The position numbers were made by a program, and so were the translations under genes. 64,000 bases of DNA. Source: Acidobacteriota bacterium (lineage in GTDB: Bacteria; Acidobacteriota; Polarisedimenticolia; Gp22-AA2). Positions 51,736 to 59,734 of the stretch are shown in pieces. The notes under the pieces were generated by a model. It was not told the DNA's origin. It saw only the letters and a list, made by a program, of their open reading frames with translations, and did no database searches. Location of the stretch: the NCBI GenBank assembly GCA_003223135.1, contig QHXX01000026.1:1-64000 (forward strand), in the 5' to 3' direction. Each line of letters opens with the position of its first letter. Positions within the stretch are counted from its first letter, which is position 1.

Positions 51736-52647
51736 ATGACCCGCCTGGCCCTGCGCGAGCAGGCGGAGGCCGGTCTCGACATCATGACCGACGGGCAGAT
51801 CCGGTGGCACGACCCGGTGTCGCACGTGGCGCGCGGCCTGACCGGCTTCCGGATCGAAGGTCTCCTGCGCTACTTCGACACCAACACCTACTACCGGCAG
51901 CCAGCCGCAGTCGGACCGATCGGTCGCGAGCGGCCTGTTCTCGTCGAGGCGTTCCGCTTCGCCGCGGGCGAAGCCGCGCCCCGTCCCGTCAAGGCGATCG
52001 TCACCGGCCCCCTCACGCTCTCCCGCCTGTCCCGCGATGCGCGCGGTCGCGGAAGGCATCACCTGACGCTCGAGGTCGCGTCGGCGCTGAACCGCGAGCT
52101 GAAGGATCTCGAGGCCGCCGGTGCCGATCTCATCCAGGTCGATGAGCCGGCGCCGGCGTGGCTTCCGGCGGATGCGGATCTCCTGCGGCTGGCGATGCGG
52201 CGCCTGGTCGCCGGCCTGACGTCCGCCCGGGTCATTCTCTCGATCACCTTTGGCGACGCGACACCGCTTCTGGCGGAGCTGGCGACGCTGCCCGTGGCGT
52301 TGGTCGGCCTGGACGTGCTGGCCGCACTGGGCCGGATGGGCGCGGCGGGCGCCACCTGCGACGGGGCCGCTGATCTCGGCACCCGTCTGGCGTCCGTGAT
52401 CCCGCCCGGCACGGGTCTGCTCCTCGGTGTGATCGACGGCCGGAATACGCGACTGGAGGAACCGAACGCAACCTACGAGAGCCGCGTGCGGCCGATCCTG
52501 GCGGCCCTGCGCAAAGGCTCGGAGCCTGTGCCCGAGGTGCACCTCGCCCCGAACCACGGCCTCGAGTTCCTGCCACGCGACGCCGCGCGCGCCAAGATGA
52601 CGGCGCTGGCCGCCCTGCGCGACCGGGCGAGGCAGGAGTTCGCATGA
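51736..52647 (+). CDS. MetE-like protein, N-terminally truncated and lacking zinc ligands
   Basis: This 303-residue protein resembles the C-terminal catalytic TIM barrel of cobalamin-independent methionine synthase: RLALREQAEAGLDIMTDGQ, KAIVTGPLTLSRL, LIQVDEPAPAWLP and NTRLEEPNATYESRVRP. Two features are missing. The first strand (the GSFPK region of its neighbour) is replaced by the repeat, and the zinc ligands are absent: HxC becomes SIT in VILSITFGD, and the last Cys becomes His in APNHGLEF. I chose ATG 51736 because GGAGG lies 5 bases upstream; the frame is open back to GTG 51481 through the repeat. Probably not a normal methyltransferase; it may be a partner subunit or a decaying gene. 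Confidence 0.72.
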   Translation: MTRLALREQAEAGLDIMTDGQIRWHDPVSHVARGLTGFRIEGLLRYFDTNTYYRQPAAVGPIGRERPVLVEAFRFAAGEAAPRPVKAIVTGPLTLSRLSRDARGRGRHHLTLEVASALNRELKDLEAAGADLIQVDEPAPAWLPADADLLRLAMRRLVAGLTSARVILSITFGDATPLLAELATLPVALVGLDVLAALGRMGAAGATCDGAADLGTRLASVIPPGTGLLLGVIDGRNTRLEEPNATYESRVRPILAALRKGSEPVPEVHLAPNHGLEFLPRDAARAKMTALAALRDRARQEFA

Positions 52648-53666
52648 ACGATACGGGCCCTCATACCCGCCCCGACGCGCCGGAGGAGCGCGCGCTGCCG
52701 CCCGGTCTCCTCCTGCCGCTCAGCACCATCGGCTCGTTCCCCAAGCCGGAGCGGCTGAAGCGGGCGCGCGCCGGCTTCGCCCGCGGCGAGCTGGACGCGG
52801 AGTCGTTGCGCGGCATCGAGCGGGAGGAAACGGCCGCCTGCATCCGACTTCAAGAAGACCTCGGCCTGGAGCTCCTGGTGGACGGCGAGATGTACCGCGG
52901 TGACATGACGACGTACTTCGCCGAAAACCTCGAGGGGTTCCGGATCTCCGGCCTGGTGCGTTCGTACGGCAACCGTTACTACCGCAAGCCGGTGGTGGTC
53001 GGCGAGGTGCGCTGGAGCCGCCCGGTGACCGTGGAATGGTTCCGCTTCGCGCGCGACCAGACGGCCCTGCCGGTCAAGGCAATCCTGACCGGGCCGTACA
53101 CCATGATGGATTGGGCATTCGACGAGCACTACGGCTCGAGGGAGTCTCTGGCCCTGGCGCTGGCCGACGTCATCCGCCGGGAGGCGGAGGCGCTGGTCGA
53201 GGCGGGGGCGCGCTACGTCCAGATCGACGAGCCGGCGATCTCGGTGCGGCCGGACGAGATCGATCTCGCCATCCGCGCCATGCACCGCGTGACCGAAGGT
53301 CTGCGCGCCCGAACGATCACCCACATCTGCTACGGAGACTTCGCGGCGATCTACCCCCGCCTGCTCGACCTGCCGGTCGAGCAATTCACCCTGGAGATGT
53401 CGAACTCCGACCTCGGCCTCCTCGATCTCTTCAAGACGTCCCCCTTTACGAAGGAGCTGGGCGCCGGGGTTCTCGACGTCCACAGCCATGCGATCGAGAC
53501 GGTCGAGGTGGTGAAGAATCGCATCCTGGCGGCGCTGAAAGTCGTCCCGGTGTCCCGCCTGTACATCAACCCCGACTGCGGCCTCAAGACGCGCACCCCG
53601 GAGGAGGCGGAGGCCAAGCTCAGGAACATGGTCGCGGCGACGCGCGAGGTGCGGCAGACACTGTGA
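52644..53666 (+). CDS. MetE-like methyltransferase (core, zinc ligands kept)
   Basis: This 340-residue protein carries the complete catalytic barrel: LPLSTIGSFPKPERLKRAR at the N-terminus, LLVDGEMYRGDM, KAILTGPYTMMDWAF, YVQIDEPAISVRPDE, then zinc ligands in THICYGDF (HxC) and NPDCGLKTR (Cys). It lacks the folate-binding N-terminal half of full MetE, so the methyl donor is probably not methyltetrahydrofolate but a corrinoid or other methyl compound, as in short core-MetE proteins. The start overlaps the stop of the paralogue (ATGA), implying coupled translation and possibly a heterodimer. Confidence 0.86.
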   Translation: MNDTGPHTRPDAPEERALPPGLLLPLSTIGSFPKPERLKRARAGFARGELDAESLRGIEREETAACIRLQEDLGLELLVDGEMYRGDMTTYFAENLEGFRISGLVRSYGNRYYRKPVVVGEVRWSRPVTVEWFRFARDQTALPVKAILTGPYTMMDWAFDEHYGSRESLALALADVIRREAEALVEAGARYVQIDEPAISVRPDEIDLAIRAMHRVTEGLRARTITHICYGDFAAIYPRLLDLPVEQFTLEMSNSDLGLLDLFKTSPFTKELGAGVLDVHSHAIETVEVVKNRILAALKVVPVSRLYINPDCGLKTRTPEEAEAKLRNMVAATREVRQTL

Positions 53667-53671
53667 AGCGC

Positions 53672-53695
53672 CGCTCCGCCGCACTCCGCGGAGCG
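53672..53695. terminator. hairpin between the MetE-like gene and queF
   Basis: A perfect 8-bp stem (CGCTCCGC with GCGGAGCG) and an 8-base loop lie in the gap between two convergent genes. No strong T run. Confidence 0.5.
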
Positions 53696-53700
53696 AAGCG

Positions 53701-54060
53701 TCAGACTTTCGGGGGGTGGGTGGCGGTCACCACGGTGTGGATGCCGCCTCGGATATTGAAGTCGCCGACCACGGTCATCTCTTTCGGCTCGAGAAGCCCG
53801 ACCAGATCGTCCAGGATCCGGTTGGTGACGTCCTCGTGAAAGTGCCCCTCGTCGCGGAACGACCAGACGTACAGCTTCAGCGATTTCAGCTCGACGCAGT
53901 GCCGGTCAGGAACGTACCTGATTCGCAACGTGGCGAAGTCGGGTTGACCGGTCTTCGGACAGAGGCAGGTGAATTCGGGGATCTCGAACGAGATCTCGTA
54001 ATCGCGTCCCGGCCGGGGGTTGGGGAAGGTCTCGAGCTGCCTTGAGGGCTTCGCGGGCAT
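53701..54060 (-). CDS. queF: NADPH-dependent preQ0 (7-cyano-7-deazaguanine) reductase
   Basis: QueF reduces preQ0 to preQ1 in queuosine biosynthesis. At 119 residues it is the short tunnelling-fold type I form. The catalytic Cys is C34 in [13 protein letters not shown], with Asp41 following; the substrate-binding Glu is in [14 protein letters not shown], and the HEDV and [10 protein letters not shown] segments are typical. No other queuosine gene is here. It begins 3 bases after the dienelactone-hydrolase-like gene, so the two share a transcript. Confidence 0.95.
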   Translation of the reverse strand: MPAKPSRQLETFPNPRPGRDYEISFEIPEFTCLCPKTGQPDFATLRIRYVPDRHCVELKSLKLYVWSFRDEGHFHEDVTNRILDDLVGLLEPKEMTVVGDFNIRGGIHTVVTATHPPKV

Positions 54061-54063
54061 CGG

Positions 54064-54867
54064 CTACTGTTCGGCGGGCGCCGGCTCCTCGGGCACGCCC
54101 GGCATCAGCTTGGCGCCCAGCCATTTCCGCAGCCGGATCCAGGAGTCTTTGCTGAACTCGGGCTCGAAGTCGGCGCGCTCTTCGTTCATGAAACCGTGGC
54201 CCAGCCCCTCGTTGAGGACGATCAAGGCGTCTTTGCCGCTCGCCTTCAGCGCCGCCTCGAACTTGTTGACATCGTCCTTGGGGATGACGGCGTCTCTCCC
54301 GGCGAAGATCCCCAGGATGGGCGCCTTGATCGGCGCGAGCGCCTCGCGGGTCGTCTCGACCTTGCCGTAAAAAATGACCGTCGCCTGCACGTTGGCTCCC
54401 TGGAGGGCGGTCGCCAGGGAGATCCGGCCGCCCATGCCGAAGCCGACCGTTCCCACCGGCCGGCCGGAGGCGTTATCGAGCCTGCGGAGGTAGTCGATCG
54501 CCCCCTTGGCGATCGACACCGCCCGGTCCTCGTTCAAGGCTCGCATCATGTCCTGCGCCAGACCCGGGTCGGCCCCCAGCCTTCCCCGGTACATGTCCGG
54601 GGCGATCGCCACGTAGCCGAGACGCGACAGTCGATCCGCCACACCCATGATCTGGTCGTTCAGCCCCCACATCTCATGCAGGACGACGAGGCCGGGAACA
54701 TCGGCCGGGGCCAGGGATGCGGACGAGCCGGTGGCTTTGGACGGCCTCGCGAGGTAGGCCCGCACCGTTTCGCGGCCGACCTCGTAGCTCACGGTGTCGC
54801 CGGCGGTCGTGGCGCGCCAGGGCAGGAGAGCGAGGAGAACGAACGCGACAGCCGCCCATGATCGCAC
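54064..54867 (-). CDS. exported dienelactone-hydrolase-family protein with altered nucleophile
   Basis: This 267-residue protein has a signal peptide (VRSWAAVAFVLLALLPWRATTAGD). The alpha/beta fold shows VVLHEMWGLNDQIM (oxyanion Glu), an acid in GRDAVIPKDD and a His in GLGHGFMN. The nucleophile elbow, GxCxGG in the family, reads GFGMGG: the codon is GGC, so Cys is Gly. Ordinary hydrolysis is therefore doubtful. I chose GTG 54867 because GGAGG lies 8 bases upstream and an extended -10 at 54894 excludes starts further up. Cotranscribed with queF. Confidence 0.82.
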   Translation of the reverse strand: MRSWAAVAFVLLALLPWRATTAGDTVSYEVGRETVRAYLARPSKATGSSASLAPADVPGLVVLHEMWGLNDQIMGVADRLSRLGYVAIAPDMYRGRLGADPGLAQDMMRALNEDRAVSIAKGAIDYLRRLDNASGRPVGTVGFGMGGRISLATALQGANVQATVIFYGKVETTREALAPIKAPILGIFAGRDAVIPKDDVNKFEAALKASGKDALIVLNEGLGHGFMNEERADFEPEFSKDSWIRLRKWLGAKLMPGVPEEPAPAEQ

Positions 54868-54893
54868 GAACCGAGCCTCCGGAGGGACCCGAG

Positions 54894-54902
54894 ATCTTAG
54901 CA
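54894..54902 (-). promoter_or_regulatory. extended -10 promoter for the hydrolase-queF pair
   Basis: On the minus strand TGCTAAGAT (54902-54894), just after the ALDH stop (54915) and 27 bases before GTG 54867. Confidence 0.42.
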
Positions 54903-54914
54903 TACGATCCGGAT

Positions 54915-56375
54915 CTACTCCGGAAGCGGGTACCACCACGGCTTGATCGACGCCTCGATGTCCCAGTGGACATGCTTGGTCTGCTGGAACTCCTCCAGGC
55001 CTTCCTCGCCCAGCTCACGCCCCAGGCCCGACATCTTCATGCCCCCGAACGGCCCGGCAGGATTGTCGACCAGGGGGTCGTTCACCCAAACGTTGCCGGC
55101 CTCGATCTCCTCGAAATAGCGCCGCACCTTCTTCGCGTCGCTCGAGAAGAGCGTCGCACCGAGCCCGTAGGGTGAATCGTTCGCCAGGTGGAGCGCCTCG
55201 TCGAACGTCGTGAAGGGCATGATCGGGGCCACCGGGCCGAAGATCTCCTCCTCGAGCAGGCTCATGCCGTGGCGCGCGTCGGCCAGGACGGTCGGCTCGT
55301 AGAACCATCCCTTCGACAGCTGCGGCGGACGGCGGCCGCCTGCCACGACCCTGGCCCCTTCCTTCTGCGCCTGGGCCACGCGCGCTTCGACCTGGTCCCG
55401 CTCCTTCCTGCCGATGAGCGGCGTGACCTCGGTCCTCTCGTCCATGCCGGCGCCGACGACGAGCTTCTGCGTCAGGTCGGCGAAGCGCTCCAGGAAGCGG
55501 CGGTACACCGACTGCTCGACGTACACCCTCTCGGCGCTCGTGCAGACCTGCCCGGCGTTGAGAAACGCCGTCCAGGCGACGGCGCGCGCCGCCGCCTCGA
55601 GGTCGCAGTCGGCGCAGATAATCGCCGCGTCGCTCCCCCCCAGCTCGAGGTGCAGCTTCTTGATCCCGTCGGCAGCGAGACGGTAGATATGCTGGCCGGT
55701 GGACGTGCTGCCCGTGAAGGCGATGCACGGGACGTCCGGATGCTTGACGAGAGCGTCGCCGACCTCCCCACCCGATCCCGTGATGATGTTGACGACCCCC
55801 TTCGGCAGGTGGTCGAAGACACGATGCAGGTCGAGCGTGAGCAGAGGTGTCGCCGACGCGGGCTTGATGACCACGGTGTTTCCGGCGGCCAGCGCCGGGG
55901 CGACCTTCCAGGCGAGGAGCATCAGCGGGTAGTTGAACGGGACGATGCAGCCGACGATACCCAGAGGCTCCTTGAGCACTAGGTTGAGCTGCCCCGGCGC
56001 GGCTGAGGGGATGACGCGCCCGCGCCTGTCGCGGATGAGGCCGGCGTAGTAGTCGAAGCACGTGGCCGACCAGTCAACGTACCCTCGGTTCTTGCGGAGG
56101 GTGCGCCCGGTCTCGCGGGTCAGCGTGACCGCGAACTCCTCTTTGTTCTGGCGCAGGCGCCGGGCCGATTCCACCAGCATCTCGGCGCGCGCCAGGGCCG
56201 GTGTGCGCTTCCATCCCGGGAAGGCCCGTTTCGCCGCGGCCACTGCCCGGTCCACATCGAGAGGGCCGCCCTTCGGGACCACGTCCACCACCTCCTCGGT
56301 CGCGGGGTCGACGACCTGGAGGGTCTGGCCGGTCGCACCGTCCGTGAACTCACGATCGATCCAGAGTTTTCTCAA
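54915..56375 (-). CDS. NAD(P)-dependent aldehyde dehydrogenase (succinate-semialdehyde-type)
   Basis: This 486-residue ALDH has VPFNYPLMLLAWKVAPALAA, the catalytic Glu in LHLELGGSDAAI, Cys in GQVCTSAERVYV, EEEIFGPVAPIMPF and GGMKMSGLGREL. The NAPG-type start MRKLWIDREFTDGATG is intact. Substrates of this branch include succinate semialdehyde and similar aldehydes; the exact one is unknown. A -10-like TAAAAT lies near 56409-56414 on the minus strand. Confidence 0.93.
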   Translation of the reverse strand: MRKLWIDREFTDGATGQTLQVVDPATEEVVDVVPKGGPLDVDRAVAAAKRAFPGWKRTPALARAEMLVESARRLRQNKEEFAVTLTRETGRTLRKNRGYVDWSATCFDYYAGLIRDRRGRVIPSAAPGQLNLVLKEPLGIVGCIVPFNYPLMLLAWKVAPALAAGNTVVIKPASATPLLTLDLHRVFDHLPKGVVNIITGSGGEVGDALVKHPDVPCIAFTGSTSTGQHIYRLAADGIKKLHLELGGSDAAIICADCDLEAAARAVAWTAFLNAGQVCTSAERVYVEQSVYRRFLERFADLTQKLVVGAGMDERTEVTPLIGRKERDQVEARVAQAQKEGARVVAGGRRPPQLSKGWFYEPTVLADARHGMSLLEEEIFGPVAPIMPFTTFDEALHLANDSPYGLGATLFSSDAKKVRRYFEEIEAGNVWVNDPLVDNPAGPFGGMKMSGLGRELGEEGLEEFQQTKHVHWDIEASIKPWWYPLPE

Positions 56376-56481
56376 GACGCGTCGCCTCCGCCGGTCACGC
56401 GAGCCTTCATTTTACCCGAGGCTCCGCCTGGCAACGCCCCCGGTCAGGTCGAGTAGGATGGAGCCCCCCACAGGAGCCGAC

Positions 56482-57180
56482 ATGCCACAAACGCCCCACG
56501 TCGAGAAGCACTTCACCGCCGGCAGCACCGTCCGGGACATCGTCATCGGAATGTCGGACGGCCTGACCGTGCCGTTCGCCCTCGCGGCGGGGCTCTCCGG
56601 CGCCGTCGCCACGACGGCCGTCATCGTCACCGCCGGTCTGGCTGAGATTGCGGCCGGCTCGATCGCCATGGGCCTCGGCGGTTACCTGGCGGCGAAGAGC
56701 GACGCGGAACATTACGCTCGCGAGCGGGCCCGCGAGCGCGCCGAGATCAGGGAGAAGCCGCTCGAGGAGGAGGCGGAGATCTACGAGGTCTTTCACAAGT
56801 ACGGCCTGACGCCGGAGGAGTCGGAGCCGGTGGTGACCGCCCTGCGCAACCGTCCGGAGGCCTGGATCGACTTCATGATGCGCTTCGAGCTCGGTCTCGA
56901 GAGGCCCGACCGGGGGCGCGCACTCCGAAGCGCCCTGACCATTGCCTCGTCGTACGTCGCCGGAGGCTTCATCCCCCTCGCGCCCTACTTCTTCACGTCG
57001 GCCCCGAAGGCCGGTCTCTGGATGTCGGTCATGACGACGCTTCTGGCGCTGCTCGCCTTCGGCAATGTCAAGGGACGCTTCACCGGCACCCCGCCCGCGC
57101 GCAGCGCGCTGCAGACGACGCTCATCGGCGGCCTGGCGGCTGCCGCGGCCTTTCTCATCGCGCGGCTGGTCAGCACGTGA
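56482..57180 (+). CDS. VIT1/CCC1-family metal (iron/manganese) transporter
   Basis: This 232-residue integral membrane protein has five hydrophobic segments. It starts with VEKHFTAGSTVRDIVIGMSDGLTVPFALAAGL, the family signature of VIT1/CCC1 transporters, which move Fe2+/Mn2+ into storage compartments or out of the cytoplasm. The cytoplasmic metal-binding loop (about residues 75-130) is rich in Glu (PLEEEAEIYEVFHKYGL). ATG 56482 has AGGAG 6 bases upstream. It is followed by a small gene and an oxidase gene on the same strand. Confidence 0.93.
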   Translation: MPQTPHVEKHFTAGSTVRDIVIGMSDGLTVPFALAAGLSGAVATTAVIVTAGLAEIAAGSIAMGLGGYLAAKSDAEHYARERARERAEIREKPLEEEAEIYEVFHKYGLTPEESEPVVTALRNRPEAWIDFMMRFELGLERPDRGRALRSALTIASSYVAGGFIPLAPYFFTSAPKAGLWMSVMTTLLALLAFGNVKGRFTGTPPARSALQTTLIGGLAAAAAFLIARLVST

Positions 57181-57227
57181 AACGAGGCATGGCGATGAGG
57201 CACGCGAGCCGATTCACGGGAGGCGTC

Positions 57228-57419
57228 ATGGAGATCGACGAGACGAGTCTCGAGGAGCTCAGGAGCCTCAGTCCGCGCGGGGCCTACGAAGCCGTCCGCA
57301 GGGCGGTGTTGCAGAACCCCTGGGGCGCCTCGTCCGAGGACCTGCGATCGGCCCTGGAGCAGATGGTCGCCGCCGGGATCTTGACCTGGGACGAAGTGGA
57401 GCGATTCGAGGTGTCCTGA
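57228..57419 (+). CDS. small helical protein of unknown function
   Basis: This 63-residue protein, MEIDETSLEELRSLSPRG to the end VERFEVS, is acidic and mostly helical (AYEAVRRAVLQNPWG; LRSALEQMVAAGILTWDEV). I chose ATG 57228 because GGGAGGCGTC lies just upstream; a GTG at 57177 overlaps the transporter stop but has no such site. It ends 3 bases before the oxidase gene. A regulatory or partner role is possible, but nothing specific can be read. Confidence 0.62.
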   Translation: MEIDETSLEELRSLSPRGAYEAVRRAVLQNPWGASSEDLRSALEQMVAAGILTWDEVERFEVS

Positions 57420-57422
57420 GCG

Positions 57423-58658
57423 ATGCATCCCCGAGGGGTGTCGCGGCGATCGCTCCTGAAGGGCGGGGCCGCGCTCGTCGTTCTGCACGCCTCGCGCATC
57501 CTGTCCCCCCTGGTCGCGGCCACGTCCGGCGCGAAGCCGCGCGTGGCCGTCGTCGGCGCCGGGGCGTTCGGCGGCTGGACGGCCCTGCACCTTCTGCGCC
57601 GCGGGGCCCGCGTCGTGCTCCTCGACGCCTGGGGTCCCGGGAACTCGCGCGCGAGCTCCGGTGGCGAGACCCGGGTCATCCGCGCCACGTACGGCCCCGA
57701 CCGGATCTACGTCGAGATGGTCGCCCGGTCGCTTCGCCTGTGGCGCGACAGCGAGAGACGCTTCGGCCGTCCGCTGTTCAGGAAGACCGGCGTCATCTGG
57801 ATGGCGGGACGCGACGACCGGTACGAGAAGGCGGCGTTGCCGTTGCTGCGCGCCCTGGGTCTCCCCGTCGAAGAGGTGGGCGCCACCGAGGCGGCGGTGC
57901 TTTACCCCCAGGTCAACTTCGAGGGGGTCAGCTGGGTCCTGCACGAGAAGGAGGCCGGGTATCTTCTGGCGCGCCGGGCCTGCCAGGCCGTCCTCGAGCG
58001 CTTCCAGGCGGAGGGAGGCGAGTATCGCCTGGCGGCGGCGACCCCCGGGACAGTCGACCGGGGCAGGATGGGGCCGCTGCGGCTGTCGGACGGGACGGCG
58101 CTCGCGGCCGACCGGTATGTGTTCGCCTGCGGCCCCTGGCTGGGAAAGATCTTCCCGGATATCATCGGTGATCGCATCCGGCCGACCCGGCAGGAGGTGT
58201 TCTTCTTCGGAACGCCCCCCGGGGACCCGACCTTCACGGAAGACCGGCTGCCCGTCTGGATCGACAATGGCGCGCGGATCTTCTACGGAATCCCCGGCAG
58301 CGACTGGCGTGGATTCAAGGTCGCCGACGACACGCATGGGCCCGAGTTCGACCCGACGGCGGGTGAAAGGGTGCCCACTTCGAAGGGGCTGCGGGCGGCG
58401 CGCGACTACCTGGCCTTCCGCTTTCCCGGCCTGAAAGATGCCCCGCTCCTCGAGGCGCGTGTCTGTCAGTACGAGAACTCTCCCGATTCCCGCTTCATCA
58501 TCGACCGCCACCCGCAGGCGCGCAACTCCTTTTTCGCGGGCGGAGGCTCGGGTCACGGCTTCAAGCACGGTCCCGCCGTGGGAGAGCGCGTTGCCGATCT
58601 CGTCCTGGGGACGGGCAGACCCGATCCCTTCTTCGCCCTGTCGAGGTTCCCGTCGTGA
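57423..58658 (+). CDS. Tat-exported FAD oxidase (sarcosine oxidase/MSOX-like)
   Basis: This 411-residue amine-oxidase-type flavoprotein has an N-terminal twin-arginine signal (VSRRSLLKGGAALVV). The Rossmann FAD motif is VAVVGAGAFGGWTALHLL. SSGGETRVIRATYG is the substrate-side motif of monomeric sarcosine oxidase and N-methyltryptophan oxidase. Near the C-terminus VCQYENSPDSRFIID contains a Cys at the place that binds FAD covalently in MSOX. Members oxidise N-methyl amino acids and produce H2O2; export by Tat places this one in the periplasm, which is unusual. It starts 3 bases after the small gene. Confidence 0.88.
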   Translation: MHPRGVSRRSLLKGGAALVVLHASRILSPLVAATSGAKPRVAVVGAGAFGGWTALHLLRRGARVVLLDAWGPGNSRASSGGETRVIRATYGPDRIYVEMVARSLRLWRDSERRFGRPLFRKTGVIWMAGRDDRYEKAALPLLRALGLPVEEVGATEAAVLYPQVNFEGVSWVLHEKEAGYLLARRACQAVLERFQAEGGEYRLAAATPGTVDRGRMGPLRLSDGTALAADRYVFACGPWLGKIFPDIIGDRIRPTRQEVFFFGTPPGDPTFTEDRLPVWIDNGARIFYGIPGSDWRGFKVADDTHGPEFDPTAGERVPTSKGLRAARDYLAFRFPGLKDAPLLEARVCQYENSPDSRFIIDRHPQARNSFFAGGGSGHGFKHGPAVGERVADLVLGTGRPDPFFALSRFPS

Positions 58659-58785
58659 GCCGCTGCGTACCGCGGTTTACCTGCAGCCTTTTCGACGTCG
58701 AACCACGCGCCGCGAGTGGTCGAACCGTCCGGCCCGCCTTAGATTGGCTCTGCCGGCGCGACGAACCGCGCCATCTCTCGAAGAG

Positions 58786-58793
58786 GTCGAACC
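58786..58793 (+). promoter_or_regulatory. repeated GTCGAACC elements before the PAP2-like gene
   Basis: GTCGAACC occurs at 58697-58704, 58719-58726 and 58786-58793 in the 135-base gap; the first is part of the palindrome TTCGACGTCGAA (58691-58702). They could be operator sites, but no regulator is adjacent. The last copy overlaps the ribosome binding region (AGAGG). Confidence 0.25.
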
Positions 58794-59732
58794 TTGCCGA
58801 AGTTCAGACGTGCCCTGACGATCGCCGTGGCGATGGCCCTGACGGCCTTCTCCGCCACCCCGGCGACCTGCGCGCAGCCCCCGGGGGACGTGGCGGCCCC
58901 GCAAGCGGACCGCGTCCCCGATTCCGCAGTCGATCTCCCCGGCTACCTCGAACACTACTCCAGGCCCTTCCGGATCGACCCCGATGAATTCAAGTTCACG
59001 CAGAAGTATTACTGGCACCGGCTGTTCCACCCGACCCTCTCCGACAAGGTGTGGGGCGCCGGGGTCTTGATAGCGTCCTTCACCCTCGCCACGCAGAAAA
59101 ACCGCATCCAGGCGGACGTGGCCGAGGACGACTCCCCCTCCCGCGAGCGGTTCTTCCGCCGGGCGCAGGATCTCGGAGGCCGGGGCATCGTGCCCGCCAT
59201 CGCGGCCTTGTTTTATCTGGGCGGCTCGGCGTTCCATGACTACCGCGCCAAGGAGACCGGATTCATGCTGGCCGAATCCGGCATCCTCACGGGCATCCTC
59301 ACGGTGAGCGGGATGTGGGTCCTCAGCGAAGACCGGCCCAGAGAGGGCGGCCGTCTGCATCCATTCAAGGGCATCGGACACGGCGTGTCCGGACACGCGG
59401 CGACCGCGGCCTCGATCTCTGGTGTCCTGTCCCGCATGTATTTTCAGGTGGAGCCGGACGACGGCCGCGTGGCCCGCACTTTCAAATGGATCGGCAAGGG
59501 GTTCGTGTACGCCGCACCCGTGGCGGTCTCGTTCGGCCGCGTCAACGAGCAGGAGCACTTCGTGTACAGCACCATCCTCGGTATGGCGATCGGCTTCTGG
59601 ACCAGCAACGCCGTGGCCGATGCCCATGGCCTGTACCTCCAGGCCCCGGGCTCCCGCCTGAAGCCGTCGGGCGTCGCACCCATCGTCGGCGATCGCGGCG
59701 GAGCGGGGGCCGTCGTGCGGTGGGAGTTTTGA
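58794..59732 (+). CDS. PAP2-like phosphatase homologue A
   Basis: This 312-residue protein has a signal peptide (about 1-26) and a PAP2-type helical core. C1: the RP is present (LSEDRPREGG) but the Lys seven residues before is Met. C2: GVSGHAATAAS with the usual Ser-Gly-His. C3: GRVNEQEHFVYSTILG keeps Arg and His, but the Asp three residues after the His is Ser. It ends RWEF, aromatic at the C-terminus as in outer-membrane proteins. TTG 58794 has AGAGG 8 bases upstream. Convergent with paralogue B with a 2-base gap. Phosphatase activity is uncertain. Confidence 0.78.
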   Translation: MPKFRRALTIAVAMALTAFSATPATCAQPPGDVAAPQADRVPDSAVDLPGYLEHYSRPFRIDPDEFKFTQKYYWHRLFHPTLSDKVWGAGVLIASFTLATQKNRIQADVAEDDSPSRERFFRRAQDLGGRGIVPAIAALFYLGGSAFHDYRAKETGFMLAESGILTGILTVSGMWVLSEDRPREGGRLHPFKGIGHGVSGHAATAASISGVLSRMYFQVEPDDGRVARTFKWIGKGFVYAAPVAVSFGRVNEQEHFVYSTILGMAIGFWTSNAVADAHGLYLQAPGSRLKPSGVAPIVGDRGGAGAVVRWEF

Positions 59733-59734
59733 GG

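Noticed and set aside
56409-56436. Promoter for the aldehyde dehydrogenase at 56375 (TTGCCA with TAAAAT)
   Set aside because: The spacing is about 14 bases, too short; only the -10 is plausible.
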